NCBI RefSeq assembly: GCF_900105475.1
Contig: NZ_LT629777.1
Coordinates: 6,200,001-6,264,000, forward strand
Direction: 5' to 3'
Source of the DNA: Pseudomonas asplenii
GTDB lineage: Bacteria; Pseudomonadota; Gammaproteobacteria; Pseudomonadales; Pseudomonadaceae
Length of the DNA stretch: 64,000 bases
The notes under the pieces are model-generated. The model had not been told where the DNA came from. It saw only the letters and a program-made list of their open reading frames with translations, and did not search any database. This document shows, in pieces, positions 20,477 through 29,959 of this stretch (positions are counted from its first letter, which is position 1; every line of letters begins with the position of its first letter). The position numbers and the translations under genes were made by a program.

Positions 20477-20999
20477 AAGGGGCCGCCTGTTTCAGATGAG
20501 GCACGAAATTGCACGGACGATGGCGCGAGTCCAACTGTTCGGCGAGGATACCGTCCCAGCCGGTGCGTACCGCGTTGGTCGAACCTGGCAGGCAGCAGAC
20601 CAGCGTACCGTTGGCCAGCCCGGCCAAGGCACGGGACTGCACCGTGGAGGTGCCGATATCAGCCACGGAAATCTGCCGGAACAGTTCACCAAAACCGTCG
20701 ACCTGCTTGTCCAATAGGCAGGCGACCGCTTCGGGAGTACTGTCACGGCCGGTGAAACCGGTACCGCCGGTAATCAGCACGACCTGGACCTCATCTTCGG
20801 CGATCCAGGTGGCGACCTGTGCACGAATCCGATACAGATCGTCCTTGAGCAGGACCCGCTCGGCCAGACGATGGCCGGCGGCGGTCAGACGGTCGACGAA
20901 GACCTGCCCGGAAGTGTCGGTTTCAAAGGTACGGGTGTCGCTGACGGTCAGCACCGCGATGTTCAGCGGGACAAAAGGTGTATCAGCCTTGGCTTTCAT
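20460..20999 (-). CDS. moaB: Molybdenum cofactor protein MoaB/MogA type
   Basis: The protein has 179 residues and adenylylates molybdopterin before metal insertion. [30 protein letters not shown] and [15 protein letters not shown] are the family motifs. The start is ATG 20999 (MKAKADTPF). It is the first gene of moaB-moeA and divergent from mobA, so molybdenum cofactor genes flank a shared promoter of about 90 bases. Confidence 0.93.
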   Translation of the reverse strand: MKAKADTPFVPLNIAVLTVSDTRTFETDTSGQVFVDRLTAAGHRLAERVLLKDDLYRIRAQVATWIAEDEVQVVLITGGTGFTGRDSTPEAVACLLDKQVDGFGELFRQISVADIGTSTVQSRALAGLANGTLVCCLPGSTNAVRTGWDGILAEQLDSRHRPCNFVPHLKQAAPCDSRG

Positions 21000-21092
21000 A
21001 GGCTTGGTCCAGTCGTTGTAGAAGAAACAGCCCGGTGTTATATCACAGCGCTGCTTGTTGTAACCTTCGCGATCCCCCCTTCGAGACCTGCC

Positions 21093-21692
21093 ATGCCGCT
21101 GACCGACTTCTCCATACTGCTCCTGGCCGGCGGCCGTGGCCAACGCATGGGCGGCCAGGACAAAGGCCTGCTGCCCTGGCACGGCCAGCCATTGATCGCC
21201 CACCTGCACGCCACGGTGCGCCCCCTGACGGACGATCTGATCATTTCCTGCAACCGCAACAACGAACGTTATGCGGTTTATGCCGATCGCCTGGTGACGG
21301 ACGACAGCAGCGACTTCCCCGGGCCCCTGGCCGGGATTCGCGCAGGCCTGGCGGTAGCGCGTCACCCGCACCTGCTGGTACTGCCCTGCGATGTGCCGCA
21401 GGTTGACCGGACGCTGTTGCAGAGCATGCTCGAACGCGCTGGCGAGCATCCGCAACAACCGCTGATGGTGCGCCAGGGCGAATACTGGGAACCGCTGTTC
21501 TGCGTGATCCCCGTCGCGCTGGCCGATGCGTTCGAGCGCGCCTGGGCGGCAGGCGAGCGCAGCCCGCGCCAGGTCATGCTAGCGTTGCAGGTCCAGGCTC
21601 TGCAGTGCCCGGCGGGCGATTCCAGGCTGGCCAACCTCAACACTCCGCAGTTGCTTCAGCATCGCGACAGCCGTGTCGATGGACAGTTGTAG
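21093..21692 (+). CDS. mobA: Molybdenum cofactor guanylyltransferase MobA
   Basis: The protein has 199 residues and attaches GMP to Mo-molybdopterin to form the bis-MGD cofactor. The nucleotide-binding start [19 protein letters not shown], the [17 protein letters not shown] segment and LPCDVPQVD are typical. ATG 21093 follows the moaB divergent promoter region. A start at 20871 is open but would overlap moaB antisense. Confidence 0.93.
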   Translation: MPLTDFSILLLAGGRGQRMGGQDKGLLPWHGQPLIAHLHATVRPLTDDLIISCNRNNERYAVYADRLVTDDSSDFPGPLAGIRAGLAVARHPHLLVLPCDVPQVDRTLLQSMLERAGEHPQQPLMVRQGEYWEPLFCVIPVALADAFERAWAAGERSPRQVMLALQVQALQCPAGDSRLANLNTPQLLQHRDSRVDGQL

Positions 21693-21756
21693 GGAACTTG
21701 CCGAAAATACTGTCGTCTGAACAGCACTTAATCCGTACTCTTTCTGGAGAAGCACC

Positions 21757-21978
21757 ATGACCCAACGGACCCTCGCTGCACTCATGCTGACTGTGGGCCT
21801 GGCCACCCTTGCCGGTTGCTCGACGCCTACCGTGATCACCCTGAACGACGGGCGTGAGATCCAGGCGGTGGACACTCCCAAGTACGATTCCTCGTCGGGC
21901 TTCTACGAGTTCAAGCAACTGGACGGCAAGAACACCCGTATCAACAAGGATCAGGTGCGTACCGTCAAAGAGCTGTAA
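21757..21978 (+). CDS. Small YgdI/YgdR-type lipoprotein
   Basis: The protein has 73 residues. A signal peptide ends in the lipobox LAGC, predicting a lipidated outer or inner membrane protein of about 52 residues. TPTVITLNDGREIQAVDTPKYD and GFYEFKQLDGK match the YgdI/YgdR SH3-like fold. Its function is unknown. A TCTGGAGAAGC ribosome site precedes the ATG. Confidence 0.88.
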   Translation: MTQRTLAALMLTVGLATLAGCSTPTVITLNDGREIQAVDTPKYDSSSGFYEFKQLDGKNTRINKDQVRTVKEL

Positions 21979-21998
21979 GCCCTTTCACGATTATCGGC

Positions 21999-22021
21999 AA
22001 AGCCCGCCCTGTGCGGGCTTT
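21999..22021 (+). terminator. Terminator after lipoprotein gene
   Basis: AAAGCCCGC (21999-22007) and GCGGGCTTT (22013-22021) form a 9-bp stem followed by GTCGTTTTC. Confidence 0.8.
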
Positions 22022-22084
22022 GTCGTTTTCGATGACCGGAAGGCTGCGACCAGCCCCGCCCCCTGAGGCACCGAATGTCCTGGG

Positions 22085-22975
22085 CTACCACTGCAGGGTG
22101 ATTTCGCTCTCGAAACGACGCTCCTGGCCGCTCAGCGGATCGACGAAACGCAAACCCCGGGCCAGCAACTTGAGCGGATTGGCGTAGTCGTCCTCGGCAT
22201 CCTTGAGCACCTGGGGGTAAAACGGGTCATTGCAGATGCCCGCCCCCAAGGCCGCCATGTGCACGCGCAACTGGTGTTTCTTGCCGGTCACCGGAGACAG
22301 GGCGTAGCGCCAGAGGTCGCCATTCTGCTCGGCCACCTCGATCAGCGTCTCGGTGTTGCTGGCCCCCTCGCCTTCGCGCATGCGGAAAAACGGCTCACCG
22401 TCGACCAGCCGGCTTTTGTGTACCCGCGGAAAGGACAGCTCGGGCAAGGCCGGGGCAATCGCCTCGTAGTACTTATCAATCTGTCGGGTCGGAAACAATG
22501 ACTGATAGGCCGAACGGCTCGCGGGGTTCGCCGAGAACAGCACCAGCCCGGCGGTGTGCCGGTCGATACGATGCAACGGCACCAGATGGGGGTTATCCAG
22601 GCGACGGATCAACCGGCGCAGCAAGGTTTGCTCGACATACTCACCCGCCGGGGTCACCGGCAGGAAATGCGGTTTGTCCGCCACCACCAGATGCTCATCG
22701 GCGTAGAGAATGGTTTCAGTGACCGGAATCGGCGCTTCGTTCGGCACTTCGCGAAAGTAGTAGATTTTCAGGCCTTCGCGGTACGCCAGGTGCGTTGTGA
22801 TCGGCGTCCCTTGTGCATCGAGTACCCGCCCACGGGCAATCCGATCGAGCCACTGCTCCCGGTCGATGGCCGGGAAGTGCTCGCACAGGCAATCCAGCAC
22901 GGTGGGCCAGCGACCCGGTGGCAGGTACAGGGTGCTGGCCTGGTTTTCAGCGGCATTGAACGGTGAAGCGGACAT
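22085..22975 (-). CDS. RluA-family RNA pseudouridine synthase
   Basis: The protein has 296 residues from ATG 22975 (MSASPFNAAEN). An S4-like N-terminal part precedes the catalytic motif HRIDRHTAGLVL, whose Asp attacks the target uridine, and the C-terminal KKHQLRVHMAALG segment. The exact RNA target (rRNA or tRNA) cannot be told from sequence alone. An in-frame start at 23017 would add 14 weakly supported residues. Confidence 0.88.
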   Translation of the reverse strand: MSASPFNAAENQASTLYLPPGRWPTVLDCLCEHFPAIDREQWLDRIARGRVLDAQGTPITTHLAYREGLKIYYFREVPNEAPIPVTETILYADEHLVVADKPHFLPVTPAGEYVEQTLLRRLIRRLDNPHLVPLHRIDRHTAGLVLFSANPASRSAYQSLFPTRQIDKYYEAIAPALPELSFPRVHKSRLVDGEPFFRMREGEGASNTETLIEVAEQNGDLWRYALSPVTGKKHQLRVHMAALGAGICNDPFYPQVLKDAEDDYANPLKLLARGLRFVDPLSGQERRFESEITLQW

Positions 22976-23055
22976 GACGGGGCTCTGACGGCGGGCTGGA
23001 GCGCCATTATCCGGCAAGACCCCGCCGCTGCGTCAATCGATCGTGCGTACGGGCC

Positions 23056-23391
23056 TCACCCCGCAGCCAACTGGTTCTTGAGCAACGGCGAACCACTGGC
23101 CGCCTCGGTGTAGTCCTTCAGCCAGCGCAGCACATCGACCGCCTCCCAGCGCCCGGGGTCGTAGAGCGCATAGAGCAGCCCCTGGTAACCCACCACATCC
23201 AGCTGGCGGTGATAGCCCGCTCGCTGGAACAGCGCCTCGATTTCCGCGAAACAGGTGTTGAAGTGCAGCTTGTTGAACGGTGTCTTGCCTTCCGTCACCA
23301 GCCCATCGAGCCGCAGTTCCAGCACCGCTTCGCGGACCAGCTCCGCGGACATGCGATTCACGCTGGATTTCAATTGTTCGACATTGACCAT
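23056..23391 (-). CDS. Conserved small protein of unknown function behind a LexA box
   Basis: The protein has 111 residues, is soluble, and has no signal or membrane segment. Its helical N-terminus (VEQLKSSVNRMSAELVREAVLEL) is followed by WEAVDVLRWLKDYTEAA. I do not recognise the family with confidence. A perfect LexA-type operator lies 83 bases upstream of the start (23474-23489), so DNA-damage induction is expected. AAGAGGG supplies the ribosome site. Confidence 0.75.
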   Translation of the reverse strand: MVNVEQLKSSVNRMSAELVREAVLELRLDGLVTEGKTPFNKLHFNTCFAEIEALFQRAGYHRQLDVVGYQGLLYALYDPGRWEAVDVLRWLKDYTEAASGSPLLKNQLAAG

Positions 23392-23473
23392 GCTTTACCC
23401 TCTTGATCTTCCTGGTTCTGTCCCTGGGTGCGCATGTCATGGTGGACATCCTGTCACCAACACCGGGACAAAA

Positions 23474-23489
23474 CTGTATGAATATACAG
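23474..23489 (-). promoter_or_regulatory. LexA (SOS) box
   Basis: CTGTATGAATATACAG is a CTGT-N8-ACAG palindrome identical in its arms to the gamma-proteobacterial LexA operator. The only gene oriented away from it nearby is the unknown gene at 23056-23391. Confidence 0.8.
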
Positions 23490-23538
23490 TAACTGATTTT
23501 TTCGCAATTCGCCAACGGATTGCCAATTGCGCGAAGCG

Positions 23539-23739
23539 TCATGACTCCCTGGGATGGACCTTTCCATAGACGTTGCCGCCGATGAACGAACCCACCGTGC
23601 CCAGGATCACCATGGCATAGGTTGCGCCATCAATCTTTCCATACCATGTCAGGGTTGCGGTGCTCATACCCACCACCAACATCGCGAGAAACTTGCGTCC
23701 CCCCAGTTGGTTGACCAGCAATACTTGTCTCCCTTTCAT
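23539..23739 (-). CDS. Small two-helix membrane protein, unknown function
   Basis: The protein has 66 residues from ATG 23739, preceded by the strong ribosome site GGAGGAAGAGAA. Two hydrophobic stretches (KFLAMLVVGMSTATLTWYG and ATYAMVILGTVGSFIGGNVYG) suggest a helical hairpin in the inner membrane. The small size and glycine-rich second helix resemble phage-type membrane proteins, but no family is assigned. It lies upstream of the LexA box and reads towards it. Confidence 0.65.
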   Translation of the reverse strand: MKGRQVLLVNQLGGRKFLAMLVVGMSTATLTWYGKIDGATYAMVILGTVGSFIGGNVYGKVHPRES

Positions 23740-23874
23740 TTCTCTTCCTCCGTGCACCACGCCATGTGCTGCGTCAAAACATCATGGTTCGACGTAAGCA
23801 CAGGCATTTTCCAGGTGCAAGCCAGGGTAATCTGATGAAACAGAAGGTTAAGCGAAGGGACTGAACAGGCGTGC

Positions 23875-24111
23875 TCAGCGCACGAAGGCGACGACCTGTT
23901 CGGCATCGAAGGGCCAGCCGAGTTCCGCGCCGGTGTCGACCCGACGCAACACTGGAATCCGCAGACCGTAGGCTTCGTACAGCGACTCGCTGTCGGCGAT
24001 GTCTACCAACTCCACCAACAGACCATGCTCGACCAGCGGCATCAGTACCGCTTCGGCGACTTCGCAGAGGTGACAGCCCAGGGTGCCAAACAGTTGGCAT
24101 TCAGGAAGCAT
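23875..24111 (-). CDS. Glutaredoxin-family protein
   Basis: The protein has 78 residues of thioredoxin fold with the redox motif CHLC (FGTLGCHLCEVAE) near the N-terminus and the cis-proline segment GLRIPVLRR. It belongs to the DUF836-type glutaredoxin-like group. Its substrate is unknown. Confidence 0.85.
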   Translation of the reverse strand: MLPECQLFGTLGCHLCEVAEAVLMPLVEHGLLVELVDIADSESLYEAYGLRIPVLRRVDTGAELGWPFDAEQVVAFVR

Positions 24112-24187
24112 GACAAGGGGTCCTGGGTAGGGGGAAAGCCTTATTCTAGGCCCGCCCCCCGCCCTCGTCGAGCCGCTGGCGCGGCCC

Positions 24188-25159
24188 TCAGAGAATGAAG
24201 CGCAGCCGGCGACTCGCCAGGATCAGCAACGGCGCCGCGACCAACGCCAGGGCCAACACCATGGCGGTCATGCCGTTGCCGTAGGGTATCCCCAGCGCCA
24301 GCGCCGCAAAGAGAAACAGCGGATGCACGTAGTACAGCGCCGAGGACAGCTTGGCATTGCGGCTGCTGGTGGAGGCGCGGAAAAACACGAACGGCAACAG
24401 GAACAGTGCCGGGGTGATCAGCGGCAACGACAGCAGGAAATCGAAATTCTGCCGGGCATCGGCCTGGTGCGAATAATTCAGCCACGCCTCGCCGAACACC
24501 AGCACCAGGCTGATCACCAGCGCCGTGCATACCTGCTGTCGGGTGACGCGCTCCGGTACCCGATGACGGGCCAGCACAAACCCCAGCGCCATGAACGGGA
24601 AGCCCATGAACAGGAAATTGCGCGCGGTGTAGTCGTTCTGGTTGAAATGCTGCAGAAAGGCATTGGGCAGTTCGAAATAGACTCGCGCATATTGCAGCAT
24701 CAGGCCGACCGTAAAGGCGCCCAGAGCCAGCACTGCCAGCAATCCGCTCGAACGCTTGCGCAACAGATAGAGGATCAGGCCACCGCCGAGCATGCCCAGC
24801 AGGTACCAGAGGTGGAAGTAGCCGATCACGAACTGCTTCACGATCCACACCACCCCGCCGACACTGCTCAAGGCGTCGAGACTGACGTAGGTCGGGCTGT
24901 AGACCAGCATCCAGAAGAGATACAACAGCAGCCCGCGCTTGAACCAGGCCGTGAACGAATGGCCGGCATCCAGGGTTTTCCACAGGTAGTAGCCGTTGAT
25001 CACGAAGAAGGTCGGCACCGCGACCCGGAACAATCCGTTGCACAGCAGGTAGCCCACCGCCGTGTAGTTGCCGCCCATGAAATGGCAGTGCAGCACCACC
25101 ACGAACACCGCCAGCAGGACTTTCAGCGCATCCAGGTTACCGTTGAGGACTTTGGACAT
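24188..25159 (-). CDS. Acyltransferase 3 family membrane protein
   Basis: The protein has 323 residues and about ten membrane helices. The N-terminal motif NLDALKVLLAVFVVVLHCHF carries the conserved His of acyltransferase 3 proteins, and VAVPTFFVINGYYLW follows. Members transfer acyl groups onto lipids or surface polysaccharides. The ATG at 25159 is preferred; a GTG two codons upstream is in frame. It starts 6 bases after the stop of a second acyltransferase gene, so the pair forms an operon. Confidence 0.88.
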   Translation of the reverse strand: MSKVLNGNLDALKVLLAVFVVVLHCHFMGGNYTAVGYLLCNGLFRVAVPTFFVINGYYLWKTLDAGHSFTAWFKRGLLLYLFWMLVYSPTYVSLDALSSVGGVVWIVKQFVIGYFHLWYLLGMLGGGLILYLLRKRSSGLLAVLALGAFTVGLMLQYARVYFELPNAFLQHFNQNDYTARNFLFMGFPFMALGFVLARHRVPERVTRQQVCTALVISLVLVFGEAWLNYSHQADARQNFDFLLSLPLITPALFLLPFVFFRASTSSRNAKLSSALYYVHPLFLFAALALGIPYGNGMTAMVLALALVAAPLLILASRRLRFIL

Positions 25160-25165
25160 CGGCAC

Positions 25166-26272
25166 TCACCTGCTGCCTGGCAATGAATCGGTGGTTTTGC
25201 GCGATGCCTCGCGACGAAACCAGCGGTTGCAGTAGCGGGTCGCCCGGTCGAGCACCGGCTTCTCGAAAAACGAGTAGCCGACCCAGCCGTAGCACAGTAC
25301 CGCCGTCATCATCAGCACCAGGAACAACAGGTTGTCGAGCAGACTGAACGGCCAGTTGCCAAGCACCTGCCAGGCCCGCCCGACCACGCCGAGCACCAGC
25401 AAATGCGACAGATAGATCGTGTAGGACATATCGCCGGTGAACACCAGCGGCGTCGGGACACGGATCCGTTGACGCCGTTCGAGCAGCACCAGCGACAGGA
25501 TCAGGCTACCGAAGACCAGCCCCACCACCAGCATCCGTGCCAGCCCTTCGTCCTGGAACAACCGGTAGTGGTAGATGAGGGGGAAACCCACCAGCAGGCT
25601 CGTCCAGAGCAGCAGCCAAACCAGCGGTGTCGGCACCTTCGCACTGTGCGAGCCATAGAAAAACAGGGCCAGGGCACTGCCGACGATGAACTCCAGCGCA
25701 TACGGATGCAGGATGATTTTCAGCGCCGGCGCAGAGTGCTGCCAGGAGTCGAGCAGGTTGAACAGCAGCAGTGCCAGCGCCCAGGCCAGCAGCAGGAGCG
25801 GCAGCCAGCGCTCGCGAAAAGCCAGCAGCACGCTGAACACCAGGTAGAACCACAGTTCGAACACCAGCGACCAGGCCACCATCACCAACAGCACGCGTTC
25901 GTTGGGCAACAACAGGAACGACAGCCACAGGTTGGAGCCGCCATGGGAACTGTTGACCAGCGCCGGCGCGGCCAGATACACCGCCAGGGTGATAAAGAAA
26001 TACAGCCAGTAATTGGGATAGATCCGCGACACGCGATTGAACAGGAAGCGCTGGAACTGGACCTTGTCCTGAAAGCGCCCGCGCGTGACGATCACCATGA
26101 CAAAACCGCTGATGACAAAGAACAGGTCGACGCCCAACTGGAAGAACTCCACCAGCGCCGGCAGCAACACATCGCCCCCGGCGTACTTGAGTTCCACCGC
26201 CGCCATATGAAACAGCACTACCCCTACTACCGCCGCACCTCTGAGGCCCTGCAGCGAATACAGCCGTTCCAT
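25166..26272 (-). CDS. OafA/YrhL-type acyltransferase
   Basis: The protein has 368 residues. LYSLQGLRGAAVVGVVLFHMAAVE and LGVDLFFVISGFVMV are the two acyltransferase 3 motifs, with the catalytic His in LFH. The ATG at 26272 is chosen for its GGAGAGAAGC ribosome site; the longer frame from 26320 lacks one. The likely substrate is a surface glycan, possibly LPS O-antigen or an exopolysaccharide, which is inference. Confidence 0.9.
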   Translation of the reverse strand: MERLYSLQGLRGAAVVGVVLFHMAAVELKYAGGDVLLPALVEFFQLGVDLFFVISGFVMVIVTRGRFQDKVQFQRFLFNRVSRIYPNYWLYFFITLAVYLAAPALVNSSHGGSNLWLSFLLLPNERVLLVMVAWSLVFELWFYLVFSVLLAFRERWLPLLLLAWALALLLFNLLDSWQHSAPALKIILHPYALEFIVGSALALFFYGSHSAKVPTPLVWLLLWTSLLVGFPLIYHYRLFQDEGLARMLVVGLVFGSLILSLVLLERRQRIRVPTPLVFTGDMSYTIYLSHLLVLGVVGRAWQVLGNWPFSLLDNLLFLVLMMTAVLCYGWVGYSFFEKPVLDRATRYCNRWFRREASRKTTDSLPGSR

Positions 26273-26439
26273 GCTTCTCTCCGTTGTCGCACCCTTGACC
26301 GGCATTGCGAGATTGAGCATAGCGAACCGTACCGGATATGAGACATTGCCATCGACTGATGACTTCGATCAATCGGTGTTCTGCCCTTACGCGCGATACT
26401 GGCGGCTTTTTCCGGTGCCTTTTCCGGATCAGTGCGGAG

Positions 26440-28401
26440 ATGCTCGTGTTTGCCAATCTGTTGATCATTCTCGCCTCGTCACTGGTGGTGATTGCGCTGT
26501 TCCGGCGCTTGCAACTGCCACCCGTGCTGGGCTACCTGTGCGTCGGCCTGCTGGTAGGGCCGACTGCCTTCGACTGGGTCAACGACAACGAAGCCCTGCC
26601 GGACCTGGCCGAACTGGGCGTGGTGTTCCTGCTGTTCTCCCTGGGCCTTGAGTTTTCCCTGTCGAAAATGCTCGCCCTGCGCCGCGTGGTCTTCGGTCTG
26701 GGCAGCCTGCAGGTGGTCACTAGCGGCGCCGTGCTGGGTGGCCTGCTGGCGTTGTTCGGCATGCCGCTGGCGGCGGCGTTGATGCTCGGTACGGGGCTGG
26801 CCCTGTCCTCGACGGCCATCGTCAGCAAGGAACTGACCAGCCTCGGGGAAATCTTCAGCAGCCACGGCCAGAACGCGATTGGCGTACTGCTGTTCCAGGA
26901 TGTCATCGCGGTCCTGCTGCTGACCCTGGTCCCGGTGTTCGCCGGCAGCAGTGACCAGGCCTGGTACTGGGCCCTGCCGCTGACCCTGGGCAAGACCCTG
27001 GTGCTGTTTGTCGGCCTGCTGCTGGCCAGCCGCTGGTTGCTGCCACGGCTGTTCCATGAGGTCGCCGCGTCGCATTCGGCGGAACTGTTCGTGCTGCTCG
27101 CATTGGTGATCGTCCTGCTGACCGCCTGGCTGACCCATCTGCTGGGTCTGTCGCCGGCCCTGGGCGCATTCCTCGCCGGCATGCTGCTGGGGGAAAGCCA
27201 CTATCGCCATCAGATCGAGGCCGATATCCGTCCGTTTCGCGACATTCTGCTGGGCCTGTTCTTCGTCAGTATCGGCATGCTGATCGACCTGCAACTGTTC
27301 GCCCACCATGGCCTGCTGATTCTTGGCCTGACCCTGGCCCTGCTGCTGATCAAAGGCACGGTGGTGGCGATCCTGGTCAGGGGCCGCGGCAGTGATGTGG
27401 AAACCGCCTGGCGCAGTGGCCTGGCCCTGGCCCAGGGCGGTGAGTTCTGTTTCGCGCTGATGGCGCAGATGCAACAGAATCAGCTGATGCCGGCACAGAT
27501 CAGCGGGCCGCTGCTGGCCGCGACCTTCTGCTCCATGGTCATGACGCCTCTGCTGCTGCGCGCGGCGCCGCGTATCGCCGCCGGGCTGCACCGCAAACCG
27601 AACCAGGAAGCCCACCTGGAGGAAATCAGTGCGCTGAACGCCGAGCTGCACGGGCACGTGGTGATCTGCGGCTACGGCCGCGTCGGCCAGTCCATCGGCC
27701 GTTTCCTGCGCCGTGAACAGCAGCGCTTCGTCGCGCTCGACGACGACCCGGTACGGGTCCGCGAAGCCGCCGCCGGGGAGAGCTGCGTGCATTACGGCGA
27801 CTCGCGCCGTGGCGACCTGCTGAGCGCCGTGGGCCTCGAACGGGCACGCCTGCTGGTGGTCGCAGTGGACAAGACCGATATCGCCCTGCTGATCCTCAAG
27901 GAAGCCCGCCGGCTGAGTGCCACGGTACCGATCCTGGTCAGGACCCGCGATGACAGCCAGCTCGCGGAGTTGAAGGAAGCCGGTGCCAACGAGGTGGTGC
28001 CGGAGTTGCTGGAGTCGAGCCTGATGCTCGCCTCCCATGCCCTGATCATGCTGGGGGTCGAGGAGCAGCGGGTGCAGGCCGGGGTCAACGAAGTACGGCA
28101 CAGCCGCTACAAACTGCTACGCGGTTTCTACCATGGCGCGCAGACCAATCTGCTGGGCAGCCAGGGCCAGCCCAAGGTGCTGATGCATGCGGTAAACCTG
28201 GTGGCCGACGCCCATGCCTGTGGCCGCTCGCTCAACACCCTGGCCCTGGAACAACTGGGGGTGGAGATCCAGGGCTTGCAACGCGATGGCAGCGAACGGG
28301 AGGTCGACGCCGACACCACGCTGCGTGCCGGAGACACCGTGCGGGTGTCCGGGCCACTGGCCGCCATCGAGGCCTGCGAAGCACGATTGCTCGGTGGCTA
28401 G
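26440..28401 (+). CDS. KefB/CPA2-type monovalent cation:proton antiporter
   Basis: The protein has 653 residues. About twelve membrane helices of the Na/H-exchanger fold include GVVFLLFSLGLEFS and LSSTAIVSKELTSLGE. A cytoplasmic RCK/TrkA-N domain follows with the nucleotide motif VVICGYGRVGQSIGRFL, then a TrkA-C domain at the end. It likely exchanges K+ or Na+ for H+ under NAD(H) or redox control. I chose ATG 26440 (MLVFANLLIIL) over the longer frame from 26338. Confidence 0.9.
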   Translation: MLVFANLLIILASSLVVIALFRRLQLPPVLGYLCVGLLVGPTAFDWVNDNEALPDLAELGVVFLLFSLGLEFSLSKMLALRRVVFGLGSLQVVTSGAVLGGLLALFGMPLAAALMLGTGLALSSTAIVSKELTSLGEIFSSHGQNAIGVLLFQDVIAVLLLTLVPVFAGSSDQAWYWALPLTLGKTLVLFVGLLLASRWLLPRLFHEVAASHSAELFVLLALVIVLLTAWLTHLLGLSPALGAFLAGMLLGESHYRHQIEADIRPFRDILLGLFFVSIGMLIDLQLFAHHGLLILGLTLALLLIKGTVVAILVRGRGSDVETAWRSGLALAQGGEFCFALMAQMQQNQLMPAQISGPLLAATFCSMVMTPLLLRAAPRIAAGLHRKPNQEAHLEEISALNAELHGHVVICGYGRVGQSIGRFLRREQQRFVALDDDPVRVREAAAGESCVHYGDSRRGDLLSAVGLERARLLVVAVDKTDIALLILKEARRLSATVPILVRTRDDSQLAELKEAGANEVVPELLESSLMLASHALIMLGVEEQRVQAGVNEVRHSRYKLLRGFYHGAQTNLLGSQGQPKVLMHAVNLVADAHACGRSLNTLALEQLGVEIQGLQRDGSEREVDADTTLRAGDTVRVSGPLAAIEACEARLLGG

Positions 28402-28423
28402 TGACCGGTGTGGCCCCCAGGTA

Positions 28424-29632
28424 TCAGTCCTGGCTTACGGCGCCGATCTTGTGAATCGACAGGTCGGCCCCGTAATACTCTTCCTCCTGGCTCAGCCGCA
28501 GGCCATACACCGCCTTGATCAAACCATACACTGCAAAACCGCCGATCAGCGCCACGACCACGCCCAGCGCCGTACCGATCAACTGGCTGACCAGGCTGAC
28601 GCCGCCCAGGCCACCCAGCGCCTGCTGACCGAAGATCCCGCAGGCGATCCCGCCCCATACCCCGCACAAACCATGCAGCGGCCAGACACCCAGCACGTCG
28701 TCGATCTTCCATTTGCTCTGGGCGGCGATAAAGCACCAGACAAACAGGCTACCCGCTACCGCGCCGGTCACCAGCGCCCCGACCGGATGCATCAGGTCGG
28801 AGCCGGCACAGATCGCTACCAACCCGGCCAAGGGACCGTTATGCAGGAACCCAGGATCGTTGCGACCGATGATCAGTGCCGCCACCGTACCGCCGACCAT
28901 GGCCATCAGCGAGTTCACCGCCACCAGGCCACTGAGGCCCTGCAGGGTCTGTGCGCTCATTACGTTGAAGCCGAACCAGCCGACAATCAGAATCCACGAC
29001 CCCAGTGCCAGGAACGGAATGCTCGACGGGGCGAACGCCACCAACCGCCCTTCGCGGTAGCGACCCTGGCGCGGTCCCAGCAGCAACACCGCCGCCAGCG
29101 CCAGCCAGCCGCCCATGGCGTGCACCACCACGGAGCCGGCGAAATCATGGAAACCGGCACCGAAATGCGCCAGCAACCAGGCTTGCAGGCCGAAATTGCC
29201 ATTCCAGACCATGCCTTCGAAAAACGGGTAGACGAAGGCGACGATCAGCGCCGTGGCGCACAATTGCGGGGCGAACCTGGCACGTTCAGCGATCCCGCCG
29301 GAAATGATCGCGGGAATCGCTGCGGCAAAGGTCAGCAGGAAGAAGAACTTGACCAGTCCGTAGCCGTGATCGCCGCTGATCTGCGCCGCCGGGTGCAGAA
29401 AGCTCACGCCATAGGCAATCCAGTAGCCGATGAAGAAATAGACCAGGGTCGAGATGGCGAAATCGCTGAGAATCTTCGACAGCGCGTTCACCTGGTTCTT
29501 CTGGCGTACGGTGCCGACTTCCAGAAAAGCGAAGCCGGCGTGCATGAACAGCACCATGATCGCGCCGATCAGGATGAACAGGGTGTTGGAGCCATGGACC
29601 AGACTCTCCACGGCACTTTGCAAATTTTCCAT
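28424..29632 (-). CDS. amtB: Ammonium transporter AmtB
   Basis: The protein has 402 residues with eleven expected membrane helices and lacks a long signal peptide. Pore motifs include DFAGSVVVHAMGGWLALAA (with the first pore His) and DDVLGVWPLHGLCGVWGG (with the second). It conducts ammonium or ammonia into the cell. No glnK gene lies next to it here, unlike in the usual glnK-amtB pair. Confidence 0.94.
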   Translation of the reverse strand: MENLQSAVESLVHGSNTLFILIGAIMVLFMHAGFAFLEVGTVRQKNQVNALSKILSDFAISTLVYFFIGYWIAYGVSFLHPAAQISGDHGYGLVKFFFLLTFAAAIPAIISGGIAERARFAPQLCATALIVAFVYPFFEGMVWNGNFGLQAWLLAHFGAGFHDFAGSVVVHAMGGWLALAAVLLLGPRQGRYREGRLVAFAPSSIPFLALGSWILIVGWFGFNVMSAQTLQGLSGLVAVNSLMAMVGGTVAALIIGRNDPGFLHNGPLAGLVAICAGSDLMHPVGALVTGAVAGSLFVWCFIAAQSKWKIDDVLGVWPLHGLCGVWGGIACGIFGQQALGGLGGVSLVSQLIGTALGVVVALIGGFAVYGLIKAVYGLRLSQEEEYYGADLSIHKIGAVSQD

Positions 29633-29959
29633 CGGACGGCAGACCTGAAGTCAGGGAAATGCACCGCGGCTGTTCCGGATCTCGGTTTTTCGCACTCTAT
29701 TGGCGCACGCCAGAGCGATCACGAACCGCTTTGGCGCAGCACGAAAAACCAGGCCAGTGGCCACTTCGGTTTTTTCCGCGTATTTCGATTATTTAGGGTA
29801 TGGTTTTCGCAGTTCGCGCCCACAAACGCCCAGAGACGGCGCACGAGTCCGCGACCACGCACCAGTACACAGCAAAAGCTGTACCAGTCGATTGCAGTGA
29901 ACCTTCGGACAAGGCCCGCACTCGAACCTTTCACACGCCCCTCAAGGAGATATGCCCCG
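29633..29959. promoter_or_regulatory. Divergent intergenic region between amtB and yqjD-like gene
   Basis: No gene is seen. GAAAAACC (from about 29740) and a later GGTTTTTTC form a loose inverted repeat around GGCCAGTGGCC. AT-rich CGATTATTTAGGGTATGG near 29785-29802 is a possible promoter for the rightward operon. I looked for a sigma-54 GG-N10-GC element for amtB and found no convincing match. Confidence 0.3.
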
